A program made the translations under genes and the position numbers. From positions 930,001 to 994,000 of the forward strand of contig OY987227.1 of the NCBI GenBank assembly GCA_963920705.1: a DNA stretch of 64,000 bases, given 5' to 3'. The notes beneath the pieces are model-generated. The model saw only the letters and a program-made list of their open reading frames with translations, did no database searches and was not told the origin of the DNA. Positions 37,631-50,837 of this stretch are shown one piece after another. The first letter of the stretch is position 1; each line of letters opens with the position of its first letter. Source of the stretch: Odiellus spinosus (lineage: Eukaryota; Arthropoda; Arachnida; Opiliones; Phalangiidae).

Positions 37631-39627
37631 ATTGAAAATGACTCTTAAATTGAAAATAACTCTTCTATTGAAAATAACTCTTCAATTGAAAATAACTCTG
37701 CAATTGAAAATAACTCTTCAATTGAAAATAACTCTTCAATTGAAAATAACTCTTCAATTGAAAATAACTCTTCAATTGAAAATAACTCTTCAATTGAAAA
37801 TAACTCTTCAATTGGAAATAACTCTTCAATTGAAAATAACTCTTCAATTGAAAATAACTCTTCAATTGAAAATAACTCTTCAATTGAAAATAACTCTTCA
37901 ATTGAAAATAACTCTTCAATTGAAAATAACTCTTCAATTGAAAATAACTCTTCAATTGAAAATAACTCTTCAATTGAAAATAACTCTTCAATTGAAAATA
38001 ACTCTTCAATTGAAAATAACTCTTCAATTGAAAATAACTCTTCAATTGAAAATAACTCTTCAATTGAAAATAAATCTTCAATTGGAAATAACTCTTCAAT
38101 TGAAAATAACTCTTCAATTGAAAATAACTCTTCAATTGAAAATAACTCTTCAATTGAAAATAACTCTTGAATTGAAAATAACTCTTGAATTGAAAATAAC
38201 TCTTGAATTGAAAATAACTCTTGAATTGAAAATAACTCTTGAATTGAAAATAACTCATATATTGAAAATGACTCTTAAATTGAAAATAACTCTTCTATTG
38301 AAAATAACTCTTCAATTGAAAATAACTCTTCAATTGAAAATAACTCTTCAATTGAAAATAACTCTTCAATTGAAAATAACTCTTCAATTGAAAATAACTC
38401 TTCAATTGAAATTAACTCTTCAATTGAAAATAACTCTTGAATTGAAAATAACTCTTGAATTGAAAATAACTCTTGAATTGAAAATAACTCTTCAATTGAA
38501 AATAACTCTTCAATTGAAAATAACTCTTCTATTGAAAATAACTCTTCAATTGAAAATAACTCTTCAATTGAAAATAACTCTTCAATTGAAAATAACTCTT
38601 CAATTGAAAATAACTCTTCAATTGAAAATAACTCTTCAATTGAAAATAACTCTTCAATTGAAAATAACTCTTCAATTGAAAATAACTCTTCAATTGAAAA
38701 TAACTCTTCAATTGAAAATAACTCTTCAATTGAAAATAACTCTTCAATTGAAAATAACTCTTCAATTGAAAATAACTCTTCAATTGAAAATAACTCTTCA
38801 ATTGAAAATAACTCTTCAATTGAAAATAACTCTTCAATTGAAAATAACTCTTCAATTGAAAATAACTCTTCAATTGGAAATAAATCTTCAATTGGAAATA
38901 ACTCTTCAATTGAAAATAACTCTTCAATTGAAAATAACTCTTCAATTGAAAATGACTCTTCAATTGAAAATGACTCTTAAATTGAAAATAACTCTTCTAT
39001 TGAAAATAACTCTTCAATTGAAAATAACTCTTCAATTGAAAATAACTCTTCAATTGGAAATAAATCTTCAATTGGAAATAACTCTTCAATTGAAAATAAC
39101 TCTTCAATTGAAAATAACTCTTCAATTGAAAATAACTCTTCAATTGAAAATGACTCTTATATTGAAAATGACTCTTAAATTGAAAATAACTCTTCTATTG
39201 AAAATAACTCTTCAATTGAAAATAACTCTTCAATTGAAAATAACTCTTCAATTGAAAATAACTCTTCAATTGAAAATAACTCTTCAATTGAAAATAACTC
39301 TTCAATTGAAAATAACTCTTCAATTGAAAATAACTCTTCAATTGAAATAACTCTTCAATTGAAAATAACCCTTCAATTGAAAATAACTCTTCAATTGAAA
39401 ATAACCCTTCAATTGAAAATAACTCTTCAATTGAAAATAACTCTTCAATTGAAAATAACTCTTCAATTGAAAATAAATCTTCAATTGGAAATAACTCTTC
39501 AATTGAAAATAACTCTTCAATTGAAAATAACTCTTCAATTGAAAATAACTCTTCAATTGAAAATAACTCTTGAATTGAAAATAACTCTTCAATTGAAAAT
39601 AACTCTTGAATTGAAAATAACTCTTAT
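37631..39627 (+). repeat. Region C duplicated block, copy 2
   Basis: M4 distances 630, 702, 198 and 467. Lone ATTGG (37811) and ATTGAAATTAAC (38405) are each exactly 2645 bp downstream of their copy-1 partners. The only length change is 306 bp (17 monomers) inserted between the second and third M4. The 17-mer recurs at 39341, again 287 bp before the next M4. Confidence 0.9.
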
Positions 39628-41371
39628 ATTGAAAATGACTCTCAAATTGAAAATAACTCTTCTATTGAAAATAACTCTTCAATTGAAAATAACTCTTCAA
39701 TTGAAAATAACTCTTCAATTGAAAATAACTCTTCAATTGAAAATAACTCTTCAATTGAAAATAACTCTTCAATTGAAAATAACTCTTCAATTGAAAATAA
39801 CTCTTCAATTGAAAATAACTCTTCAATTGAAAATAACTCTTCAATTGAAAATAACTCTTCAATTGAAAATAACTCTTCAATTGAAAATAACTCTTCAATT
39901 GAAAATAACTCTTCAATTGGAAATAAATCTTCAATTGGAAATAACTCTTCAATTGAAAATAACTCTTCAATTGAAAATAACTCTTCAATTGAAAATAACT
40001 CTTCAATTGAAAATAACTCTTATATTGAAAATGACTCTTAAATTGAAAATAACTCTTCTATTGAAAATAACTCTTCAATTGAAAATAACTCTTCAATTGA
40101 AAATAACTCTTCAATTAAAAATAACTCTTAATTGAAAATAACTCTTCAATTGAAAATAACTCTTCAATTGAAAATAACTCTTCAATTGAAAATAACTCTT
40201 CAATTGAAAATAACTCTTCAATTGAAAATAACTCTTCAATTGAAAATAACTCTTCAATTGAAAATAACTCTTCAATTGAAAATAACTCTTCAATTGAAAA
40301 TAACTCTTCAATTGAAAATAACTCTTATATTGAAAATGACTCTTAAATTGAAAATAACTCGTCTATTGAAAATAACTCTTCAATTGAAAATAACTCTTCA
40401 ATTGAAAATAACTCTTCAATTAAAAATAACTCTTAATTGAAAATAACTCTTCAATTGAAAATAACTCTTCAATTGAAAATAACTCTTCAATTGAAAATAA
40501 CTCTTCAATTGAAAATAACTCTTCAATTGAAAATAACTCTTCAATTGAAAATAACTCTTCAATTGAAAATAACTCTTCAATTGAAAATAACTCTTCAATT
40601 GAAAATAACTCTTCAATTGAAAATAACTCTTCAATTGAAAATAACTCTTCAATTGAAAATAACTCTTCAATTGAAAATAACTCTTCAATTGAAAATAACC
40701 CTTCAATTGAAAATAACTCTTCAATTGAAAATAACCCTTCAATTGAAAATATCTCTTCAATTGAAAATAACTCTTCAATTGAAAATAACTCTTCAATTGA
40801 AAATAAATCTTCAATTGGAAATAACTCTTCAATTGAAAATAACTCTTCAATTGAAAATAACTCTTCAATTGAAAATAACTCTTCAATTGAAAATAACTCT
40901 TCAATTGAAAATAACTCTTCAATTGAAAATAACTCTTGAATTGAAAATAACTCTTATATTGAAAATGACTCTTAAATTGAAAATAACTCTTCTATTGAAA
41001 ATAACTCTTCAATTGAAAATAACTCTTCAATTGAAAATAACTCTTCAATTGAAAATAACTCTTCAATTGAAAATAACTCTTCAATTGAAAATAACTCTTC
41101 AATTGAAAATAACTCTTCAATTGAAAATAACTCTTCAATTGAAAATAACTCTTCAATTTAAAATAACTCTTCAATTGAAAATAACTCTTCAATTGAAAAT
41201 AACTCTTCAATTGAAAATAACTCTTCAATTGAAAATAACTCTTCAATTGAAAATAACTCTTCAATTGAAAATAACTCTTCAATTGAAAATAACTCTTCAA
41301 TTGAAAATAACTCTTCAATTGAAAATAACTCTTCTATTGAAAATAACTCTTCTATTGAAAATAACTTTACC
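39628..41371 (+). repeat. Region C, last part
   Basis: M4 at 39628 (variant CTCAA), 40024, 40329 and 40958. After 40024 and 40329, at exactly 90 bp, a 17-mer ATTAAAAATAACTCTTA occurs (40114 and 40419), shortening the next M4 interval by one base. An ATTTAAAAT variant (about 41155), typical of B and D cassettes, precedes the first D-type G spacer at 41372. Confidence 0.87.
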
Positions 41372-42097
41372 ATTGTAAAACTTTTCAATATAAAATAAGT
41401 CTTCAATTGAAAATAAGTCTTCAATTGAAAATAAGTCTTCAATTGAAAATAAGTCTTCAATTGAAAATAACTCTTCAATTGAAAATAACCCTTTAATTGA
41501 AAATAACTCTTCTATTGAAAATAACTCTTCAATTGAAAATAACTCTTCAATTGAAAATAACTCTTCAATTGAAAATAACTCTTCAATTGAAAATAACTCT
41601 TCAATTGAAAATAACTCTTCAATTGAAAATAACTCTTCAATTGAAAATAACTCTTCAATTTAAAATAACTCTTCAATTGAAGATAACTCTTCTATTGAAA
41701 ATAACTATCCATTGAAAATAACTTTACCATTGCAAAACTTTTCAATATAAAAAAGTCTTCAATTGAAAATATCTCTTCAATTGAAAATAAATATTCAATT
41801 GAAAATAACTCTTCAATTGAAGATAACTCTTCTATTGAAAATAACTATCCATTGAAAATAACTTTACCATTGCAAAACTTTTCAATACAAAATAAGTCTT
41901 CAATTGAAATAAGTCTTCAATTGAAAATAACTCTTCAATTGAAAATAAGTCTTCAATTGAAAATAAGTCTTCAATTGAAAATAACTCTTCAATTGAAAAT
42001 AACTCTTCAATTGAAAATAACTCTTCAATTGAAAATAACTCTTCTATTGAAAATAACTTTACCATTGTAAAACTTTTCAATATAAAATAAGTCTTCA
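41372..42097 (+). repeat. D cassette 1: G-C-C'-G
   Basis: 16-mers at G 41372, C 41729, C' 41869, G 42064 (distances 357, 140, 195). The doublet differs from region B by ATATCTCTTCA and AAATATTCA monomers between C and C' and by a 17-mer ATTGAAATAAGTCTTCA after C'. Confidence 0.91.
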
Positions 42098-44184
42098 ATT
42101 GAAAATAAGTCTTCAATTGAAAATAAGTCTTCAATTGAAAATAACTCTTCAATTGAAAATAACCCTTCAATTGAAAATAACTCTTCTATTGAAAATAACT
42201 CTTCAATTGAAAATAACTCTTCAATTGAAAATAACTCTTCAATTGAAAATAACTCTTCCATTGAAAATAACTCTTCAATTGAAAATAACTCTTCAATTGA
42301 AAATAACTCTTCAATTGAAAATAACTCTTCAATTGAAAATAACTCTTCAATTGAAAATAACTCTTCAATTGAAAATAACTCTTCAATTGAAAATAACTCT
42401 TCAATTGAAAATAACTCTTCAATTGAAAATAACTCTTCAATTGAAAATAACTCTTCAATTGAAAATAACTCTTCAATTGAAAATAACTCTTCAATTGAAA
42501 ATAACTCTTCAATTGAAAATAACTCTTCAATTGAAAATAACTCTTCAATTGAAAATAACTCTTCAATTGAAAATAACTCTTCAATTGAAAATAACTCTTC
42601 AATTGGAAATAAATCTTCAATTGGAAATAACTCTTCAATTGAAAATAACTCTTCAATTGAAAATAACTCTTCAATTGAAAATAACTCTTCAATTGAAAAT
42701 AACTCTTATATTGAAAATGACTCTTAAATTGAAAATAACTCTTCTATTGAAAATAACTCTTCAATTGAAAATAACTCTTCAATTGAAAATAACTCTTCAA
42801 TTGAAAATAACTCTTCAATTGAAAATAACTCTTCAATTGAAAATAACTCTTCAATTGAAAATAACTCTTCAATTGAAAATAACTCTTCAATTGAAAATAA
42901 CTCTTCAATTGAAAATAACTCTTCAATTGGAAATAAATCTTCAATTGGAAATAACTCTTCAATTGAAAATAACTCTTCAATTGAAAATAACTCTTCAATT
43001 GAAAATAACTCTTCAATTGAAAATAACTCTTATATTGAAAATGACTCTTAAATTGAAAATAACTCTTCTATTGAAAATAACTCTTCAATTGAAAATAACT
43101 CTTCAATTGAAAATAACTCTTCAATTAAAAATAACTCTTAATTGAAAATAACTCTTCAATTGAAAATAACTCTTCAATTGAAAATAACTCTTCAATTGAA
43201 AATAACTCTTCAATTGAAAATAACTCTTCAATTGAAAATAACTCTTCAATTGAAAATAACTCTTCAATTGAAAATAACTCTTCAATTGAAAATAACTCTT
43301 CAATTGAAAATAACTCTTCAATTGAAAATAACTCTTCAATTGAAAATAACTCTTCAATTGAAAATAACTCTTCAATTGAAAATAACTCTTCAATTGAAAA
43401 TAACTCTTCAATTGAAAATAACTCTTCAATTGAAAATAACTCTTCAATTGAAAATAACTCTTCAATTGAAAATAACCCTTCAATTGAAAATAACTCTTCA
43501 ATTGAAAATAACCCTTCAATTGAAAATATCTCTTCAATTGAAAATAACTCTTCAATTGAAAATAACTCTTCAATTGAAAATAAATCTTCAATTGGAAATA
43601 ACTCTTCAATTGAAAATAACTCTTCAATTGAAAATAACTCTTCAATTGAAAATAACTCTTCAATTGAAAATAACTCTTGAATTGAAAATAACTCTTCAAT
43701 TGAAAATAACTCTTGAATTGAAAATAACTCTTATATTGAAAATGACTCTTAAATTGAAAATAACTCTTCTATTGAAAATAACTCTTCAATTGAAAATAAC
43801 TCTTCAATTGAAAATAACTCAACAATTGAAAATAACTCTTCAATTGAAAATAACTCTTCAATTGAAAATAACTCTTCAATTGAAAATAACTCTTCAATTG
43901 AAAATAACTCTTCAATTGAAAATAACTCTTCAATTGAAAATAACTCTTCAATTTAAAATAACTCTTCAATTGAAAATAACTCTTCAATTGAAAATAACTC
44001 TTCAATTGAAAATAACTCTTCAATTGAAAATAACTCTTCAATTGAAAATAACTCTTCAATTGAAAATAACTCTTCAATTGAAAATAACTCTTCAATTGAA
44101 AATAACTCTTCAATTGAAAATAACTCTTCAATTGAAAATAACTCTTCTATTGAAAATAACTCTTCTATTGAAAATAACTTTACC
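42098..44184 (+). repeat. M4 block between D cassettes 1 and 2
   Basis: M4 at 42710, 43034 and 43735. Paired ATTGG monomers around AAATCTTCA precede the first two. The 17-mer ATTAAAAATAACTCTTA is at 43124, 90 bp after M4. The block is collinear with 39.6-41.37 kb. Confidence 0.86.
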
Positions 44185-45126
44185 ATTGTAAAACTTTTCA
44201 ATATAAAATAAGTCTTCAATTGAAAATAAGTCTTCAATTGAAAATAAGTCTTCAATTGAAAATAAGTCTTCAATTGAAAATAACTCTTCAATTGAAAATA
44301 ACCCTTTAATTGAAAATAACTCTTCTATTGAAAATAACTCTTCAATTGAAAATAACTCTTCAATTGAAAATAACTCTTCAATTGAAAATAACTCTTCAAT
44401 TGAAAATAACTCTTCAATTGAAAATAACTCTTCAATTGAAAATAACTCTTCAATTGAAAATAACTCTTCAATTTAAAATAACTCTTCAATTGAAGATAAC
44501 TCTTCTATTGAAAATAACTATCCATTGAAAATAACTTTACCATTGCAAAACTTTTCAATATAAAAAAGTCTTCAATTGAAAATATCTCTTCAATTGAAAA
44601 TAAATATTCAATTGAAAATAACTCTTCAATTGAAAATAACTCTTCTATTGAAAATAACTCTTCAATTGAAAATAACTCTTCAATTGAAAATAACTCTTCA
44701 ATTGAAAATAACTCTTCAATTGAAAATAACTCTTCAATTGAAAATAACTCTTCAATTGAAAATAACTCTTCAATTGAAAATAACTCTTCAATTGAAAATA
44801 ACTCTTCAATTGAAAATAACTCTTCAATTTAAAATAACTCTTCAATTGAAGGTAACTCTTCTATTGAAAATAACTATCCATTGAAAATAACTTTACCATT
44901 GCAAAACTTTTCAATACAAAATAAGTCTTCAATTGAAATAAGTCTTCAATTGAAAATAACTCTTCAATTGAAAATAAGTCTTCAATTGAAAATAAGTCTT
45001 CAATTGAAAATAACTCTTCAATTGAAAATAACTCTTCAATTGAAAATAACTCTTCAATTGAAAATAACTCTTCTATTGAAAATAACTTTACCATTGTAAA
45101 ACTTTTCAATATAAAATAAGTCTTCA
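44185..45126 (+). repeat. D cassette 2: G-C-C'-G with expanded doublet
   Basis: 16-mers at G 44185, C 44542, C' 44898, G 45093. C to C' is 356 bp, that is 140 plus 216 (12 monomers): an extra canonical run with CTTCT and ATTTAAAAT inserted inside the doublet. The second ATTGAAGAT here reads ATTGAAGGT. It is the only complete doublet in the window that departs from 140 bp. Confidence 0.9.
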
Positions 45127-47063
45127 ATTGAAAATAAGTCTTCAATTGAAAATAAGTCTTCAATTGAAAATAAGTCTTCAATTGAAAATAACTCTTCAAT
45201 TGAAAATAACCCTTCAATTGAAAATAACTCTTCTATTGAAAATAACTCTTCAATTGAAAATAACTCTTCAATTGAAAATAACTCTTCAATTGAAAATAAC
45301 TCTTCAATTGAAAATAACTCTTCAATTGAAAATAACTCTTCAATTGAAAATAACTCTTCAATTGAAAATAACTCTTCAATTGAAAATAACTCTTCAATTG
45401 AAAATAACTCTTCAATTGAAAATAACTCTTCAATTGAAAATAACTCTTCAATTGAAAATAACTCTTCAATTGAAAATAACTCTTCAATTGAAAATAACTC
45501 TTCAATTGAAAATAACTCTTCAATTGAAAATAACTCTTCAATTGAAAATAACTCTTCAATTGAAAATAACTCTTCAATTGAAAATAACTCTTCAATTGAA
45601 AATAACTCTTCAATTGAAAATAACTCTTCAATTGAAAATAACTCTTCAATTGGAAATAAATCTTCAATTGGAAATAACTCTTCAATTGAAAATAACTCTT
45701 CAATTGAAAATAACTCTTCAATTGAAAATAACTCTTCAATTGAAAATAACTCTTATATTGAAAATGACTCTTAAATTGAAAATAACTCTTCTATTGAAAA
45801 TAACTCTTCAATTGAAAATAACTCTTCAATTGAAAATAACTCTTCAATTGAAAATAACTCTTCAATTGAAAATAACTCTTCAATTGAAAATAACTCTTCA
45901 ATTGAAAATAACTCTTCAATTGAAAATAACTCTTCAATTGAAAATAACTCTTCAATTGAAAATTACTCTTCAATTGAAAATAACTCTTCAATTGAAAATA
46001 ACTCTTCAATTGAAAATAACTCTTCAATTGAAAATAACCCTTCAATTGAAAATAACTATCCATTGAAAATAACTTTACCATTGCAAAACTTTTCAATATA
46101 AAAAAGTCTTCAATTGAAAATAACTCTTCAATTGAAAATAACTCTTCAATTGAAAATAACTCTTCAATTGAAAATAACTCTTCAATTGAAAATAACTCTT
46201 CAATTGAAAATAACTCTTCAATTGAAAATAACTCTTCAATTGAAAATAACTCTTCAATTGAAAATAACTCTTCAATTGAAAATAACTATTCAATTGAAAA
46301 TAACTCTTCAATTGAAAATAACTCTTCAATTGAAAATAACTCTTCAATTGAAAATAACTCTTCAATTGAAAATAACTCTTCAATTGAAAATAACTCTTCA
46401 ATTGAAAATAACTCTTCAATTGAAAATAACTCTTCAATTGAAAATAACTCTTCAATTGAAAATAACTCTTCAATTGAAAATAACTCTTCAATTGAAAATA
46501 ACTCTTCAATTGAAAATAACTCTTCAATTGAAAATAACTCTTCAATTGAAAATAACTCTTCAATTGAAAATAACTCTTCAATTGAAAATAACTCTTCAAT
46601 TGGAAATAAATCTTCAATTGGAAATAACTCTTCAATTGAAAATAACTCTTCAATTGAAAATAACTCTTCAATTGAAAATAACTCTTCAATTGAAAATAAC
46701 TCTTATATTGAAAATGACTCTTAAATTGAAAATAACTCTTCTATTGAAAATAACTCTTCAATTGAAAATAACTCTTCAATTGAAAATAACTCTTCAATTG
46801 AAAATAACTCTTCAATTGAAAATAACTCTTCAATTGAAAATAACTCTTCAATTGAAAATAACTCTTCAATTGAAAATAACTCTTCAATTGAAAATAACTC
46901 TTCAATTGAAAATTACTCTTCAATTGAAAATAACTCTTCAATTGAAAATAACTCTTCAATTGAAAATAACTCTTCAATTGAAAATAACCCTTCAATTGAA
47001 AATAACTATCCATTGAAAATAACTTTACCATTGCAAAACTTTTCAATATAAAAAAGTCTTATA
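45127..47063 (+). repeat. M4/C block with 950-bp tandem duplication
   Basis: M4 45757 and C 46080 recur as M4 46707 and C 47030; both offsets are 950 bp and both M4-C distances are 323 bp. Each copy carries the same ATTGAAAATTAC variant (about 45955 and 46905). After the second C the sequence jumps directly to a monomer ending TAT, a junction absent from the first copy. Confidence 0.89.
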
Positions 47064-48483
47064 TTGAAAATAACTCTTCAATTGAAAATAACTCTTCAAT
47101 TGAAAATAACTCTTCAATTGAAAATAACTCTTGAATTGAAAATAACTCTTCAATTGAAAATAACTCTTGAATTGAAAATAACTCTTATATTGAAAATGAC
47201 TCTTAAATTGAAAATAACTCTTCTATTGAAAATAACTCTTCAATTGAAAATAACTCTTCAATTGAAAATAACTCTTCAATTGAAAATAACTCTTCAATTG
47301 AAAATAACTCTTCAATTGAAAATAACTCTTCAATTGAAAATAACTCTTCAATTGAAAATAACTCTTCAATTGAAAATAACTCTTCAATTGAAAATAACTC
47401 TTCAATTGAAAATAACTCTTCAATTGAAAATAACTCTTCAATTGAAAATAACTCTTCAATTGAAAATAACTCTTCAATTGAAAATAACTCTTCAATTGAA
47501 AATAACTCTTCAATTGAAAATAACTCTTCAATTGAAAATAACTCTTCAATTGGAAATAAATCTTCAATTGGAAATAACTCTTCAATTGAAAATAACTCTT
47601 CAATTGAAAATAACTCTTCAATTGAAAATAACTCTTCAATTGAAAATAACTCTTATATTGAAAATGACTCTTAAATTGAAAATAACTCTTCTATTGAAAA
47701 TAACTCTTCAATTGAAAATAACTCTTCAATTGAAAATAACTCTTCAATTAAAAATAACTCTTAATTGAAAATAACTCTTCAATTGAAAATAACTCTTCAA
47801 TTGAAAATAACTCTTCAATTGAAAATAACTCTTCAATTGAAAATAACTCTTCAATTGAAAATAACTCTTCAATTGAAAATAACTCTTCAATTGAAAATAA
47901 CTCTTCAATTGAAAATAACTCTTCAATTGAAAATAACTCTTCAATTGAAAATAACTCTTCAATTGAAAATAACTCTTCAATTGAAAATAACCCTTCAATT
48001 GAAAATAACTCTTCAATTGAAAATAACCCTTCAATTGAAAATATCTCTTCAATTGAAAATAACTCTTCAATTGAAAATAACTCTTCAATTGAAAATAAAT
48101 CTTCAATTGGAAATAACTCTTCAATTGAAAATAACTCTTCAATTGAAAATAACTCTTCAATTGAAAATAACTCTTGAATTGAAAATAACTCTTGAATTGA
48201 AAATAACTCTTCAATTGAAAATAACTCTTGAATTGAAAATAACTCTTATATTGAAAATGACTCTTAAATTGAAAATAACTCTTCTATTGAAAATAACTCT
48301 TCAATTGAAAATAACTCTTCAATTGAAAATAACTCTTCAATTGAAAATAACTCTTCAATTGAAAATAACTCTTCAATTGAAAATAACTCTTCAATTGAAA
48401 ATAACTCTTCAATTGAAAATAACTCTTCAATTGAAAATAACTCTTCTATTGAAAATAACTCTTCTATTGAAAATAACTTTACC
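47064..48483 (+). repeat. M4 block before D cassette 3
   Basis: M4 at 47189, 47657 and 48250, with the 17-mer ATTAAAAATAACTCTTA at 47747 (90 bp after M4). CTTGA and ATTGG variants are in region C order. Confidence 0.86.
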
Positions 48484-49264
48484 ATTGTAAAACTTTTCAA
48501 TATAAAATAAGTCTTCAATTGAAAATAAGTCTTCAATTGAAAATAAGTCTTCAATTGAAAATAAGTCTTCAATTGAAAATAACTCTTCAATTGAAAATAA
48601 CCCTTTAATTGAAAATAACTCTTCTATTGAAAATAACTCTTCAATTGAAAATAACTCTTCAATTGAAAATAACTCTTCAATTGAAAATAACTCTTCAATT
48701 GAAAATAACTCTTCAATTGAAAATAACTCTTCAATTGAAAATAACTCTTCAATTGAAAATAACTCTTCAATTTAAAATAACTCTTCAATTGAAGATAACT
48801 CTTCTATTGAAAATAACTATCCATTGAAAATAACTTTACCATTGCAAAACTTTTCAATATAAAAAAGTCTTCAATTGAAAATATCTCTTCAATTGAAAAT
48901 AAATCTTCAATTGAAAATAACTCTTCAATTGAAGATAACTCTTCTATTGAAAATAACTATCCATTGAAAATAACTTTACCATTGCAAAACTTTTCAATAC
49001 AAAATAAGTCTTCAATTGAAAATAAGTCTTCAATTGAAAATAACTCTTCAATTGAAAATAAGTCTTCAATTGAAAATAAGTCTTCAATTGAAAATAACTC
49101 TTCAATTGAAAATAAGTCTTCAATTGAAAATAAGTCTTCAATTGAAAATAACTCTTCAATTGAAAATAACTCTTCAATTGAAAATAACTCTTCAATTGAA
49201 AATAACTCTTCTATTGAAAATAACTTTACCATTGTAAAACTTTTCAATATAAAATAAGTCTTCA
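48484..49264 (+). repeat. D cassette 3: G-C-C'-G
   Basis: 16-mers at 48484, 48841, 48981 and 49231 (357, 140, 250). C' is followed by AAGTCTTCA monomers in repeated pairs and has the undeleted ATTGAAAATAAGTC form. The C'-G interval is 54 bp (three monomers) longer than in cassette 4. Confidence 0.9.
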
Positions 49265-49516
49265 ATTGAAAATAAGTCTTCAATTGAAAATAAGTCTTCA
49301 ATTGAAAATAAGTCTTCAATTGAAAATAACTCTTCAATTGAAAATAACCCTTCAATTGAAAATAACTCTTCTATTGAAAATAACTCTTCAATTGAAAATA
49401 ACTCTTCAATTGAAAATAACTCTTCAATTGAAAATAACTCTTCAATTGAAAATAACTCTTCAATTGAAAATAACTCTTCAATTGAAAATAACTCTTCAAT
49501 TGAAAATAAATCTTCA

Positions 49517-50056
49517 ATTGAAAATAACTCTTCAATTGAAAATAACTCTTCAATTGAAAATAACTCTTCAATTGAAAATAACTCTTCAATTGAAAATAAC
49601 TCTTCAATTGAAAATAACTCTTCAATTGAAAATAACTCTTCAATTGAAAATAACTCTTCAATTGAAAATAACTCTTCAATTGAAAATAACTCTTCAATTG
49701 AAAATAACTCTTCAATTGAAAATAACTCTTCAATTGAAAATAACTCTTCAATTGAAAATAACTCTTCAATTGAAAATAACTCTTCAATTGAAAATAACTC
49801 TTCAATTGAAAATAACTCTTCAATTGAAAATAACTCTTCAATTGAAAATAACTCTTCAATTGAAAATAACTCTTCAATTGAAAATAACTCTTCAATTGAA
49901 AATAACTCTTCAATTGAAAATAACTCTTCAATTGAAAATAACTCTTCAATTGAAAATAACTCTTCAATTGAAAATAACTCTTCAATTGAAAATAACTCTT
50001 CAATTGAAAATAACTCTTCAATTGAAAATAACTCTTCAATTGAAAATAACTCTTCA
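49517..50056 (+). repeat. Perfect array, 30 canonical monomers
   Basis: 540 bp of identical monomers after a single AAATCTTCA variant at 49499, ending at two CTTCT monomers before the G spacer at 50111. Confidence 0.85.
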
Positions 50057-50110
50057 ATTGAAAATAACTCTTCTATTGAAAATAACTCTTCTATTGAAAA
50101 TAACTTTACC

Positions 50111-50837
50111 ATTGTAAAACTTTTCAATATAAAATAAGTCTTCAATTGAAAATAAGTCTTCAATTGAAAATAAGTCTTCAATTGAAAATAAGTCTTCAAT
50201 TGAAAATAACTCTTCAATTGAAAATAACCCTTTAATTGAAAATAACTCTTCTATTGAAAATAACTCTTCAATTGAAAATAACTCTTCAATTGAAAATAAC
50301 TCTTCAATTGAAAATAACTCTTCAATTGAAAATAACTCTTCAATTGAAAATAACTCTTCAATTGAAAATAACTCTTCAATTGAAAATAACTCTTCAATTT
50401 AAAATAACTCTTCAATTGAAGATAACTCTTCTATTGAAAATAACTATCCATTGAAAATAACTTTACCATTGCAAAACTTTTCAATATAAAAAAGTCTTCA
50501 ATTGAAAATATCTCTTCAATTGAAAATAAATCTTCAATTGAAAATAACTCTTCAATTGAAGATAACTCTTCTATTGAAAATAACTATCCATTGAAAATAA
50601 CTTTACCATTGCAAAACTTTTCAATACAAAATAAGTCTTCAATTGAAAATAAGTCTTCAATTGAAAATAACTCTTCAATTGAAAATAAGTCTTCAATTGA
50701 AAATAAGTCTTCAATTGAAAATAACTCTTCAATTGAAAATAACTCTTCAATTGAAAATAACTCTTCAATTGAAAATAACTCTTCTATTGAAAATAACTTT
50801 ACCATTGTAAAACTTTTCAATATAAAATAAGTCTTCA
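50111..50837 (+). repeat. D cassette 4: G-C-C'-G
   Basis: 16-mers at 50111, 50468, 50608 and 50804 (357, 140, 196). It is followed by a long canonical stretch with one AAATCTTCA and one CTTCATTTG variant, then a solitary C at 51809. Confidence 0.9.

Larger units (their letters stand above)
26526..41371 (+). repeat. Region C: M4-type satellite domain
   Basis: Twenty-six M4 monomers (ATTGAAAATGACTCTTAA, followed by one ending CTTCT) start at 26652, 27732, 28326, 29442, 30270, 30684, 31602, 32466, 32520, 33060, 33618, 34410, 34986, 35616, 36012, 36210, 36677, 37091, 37631, 38261, 38963, 39161, 39628, 40024, 40329 and 40958. The usual upstream pattern is AAATCTTCA, ATTGGAAAT, several canonical, CTTGA monomers, one ending TAT, then M4. 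All M4 distances up to 36210 are exact multiples of 18. Later ones are multiples or one base short, each explained by a specific 1-bp deletion. The LKITLQ frame therefore stays open for 960 codons (32935-35817) and 980 codons (36408-39350), without other sign of coding. Confidence 0.9.
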
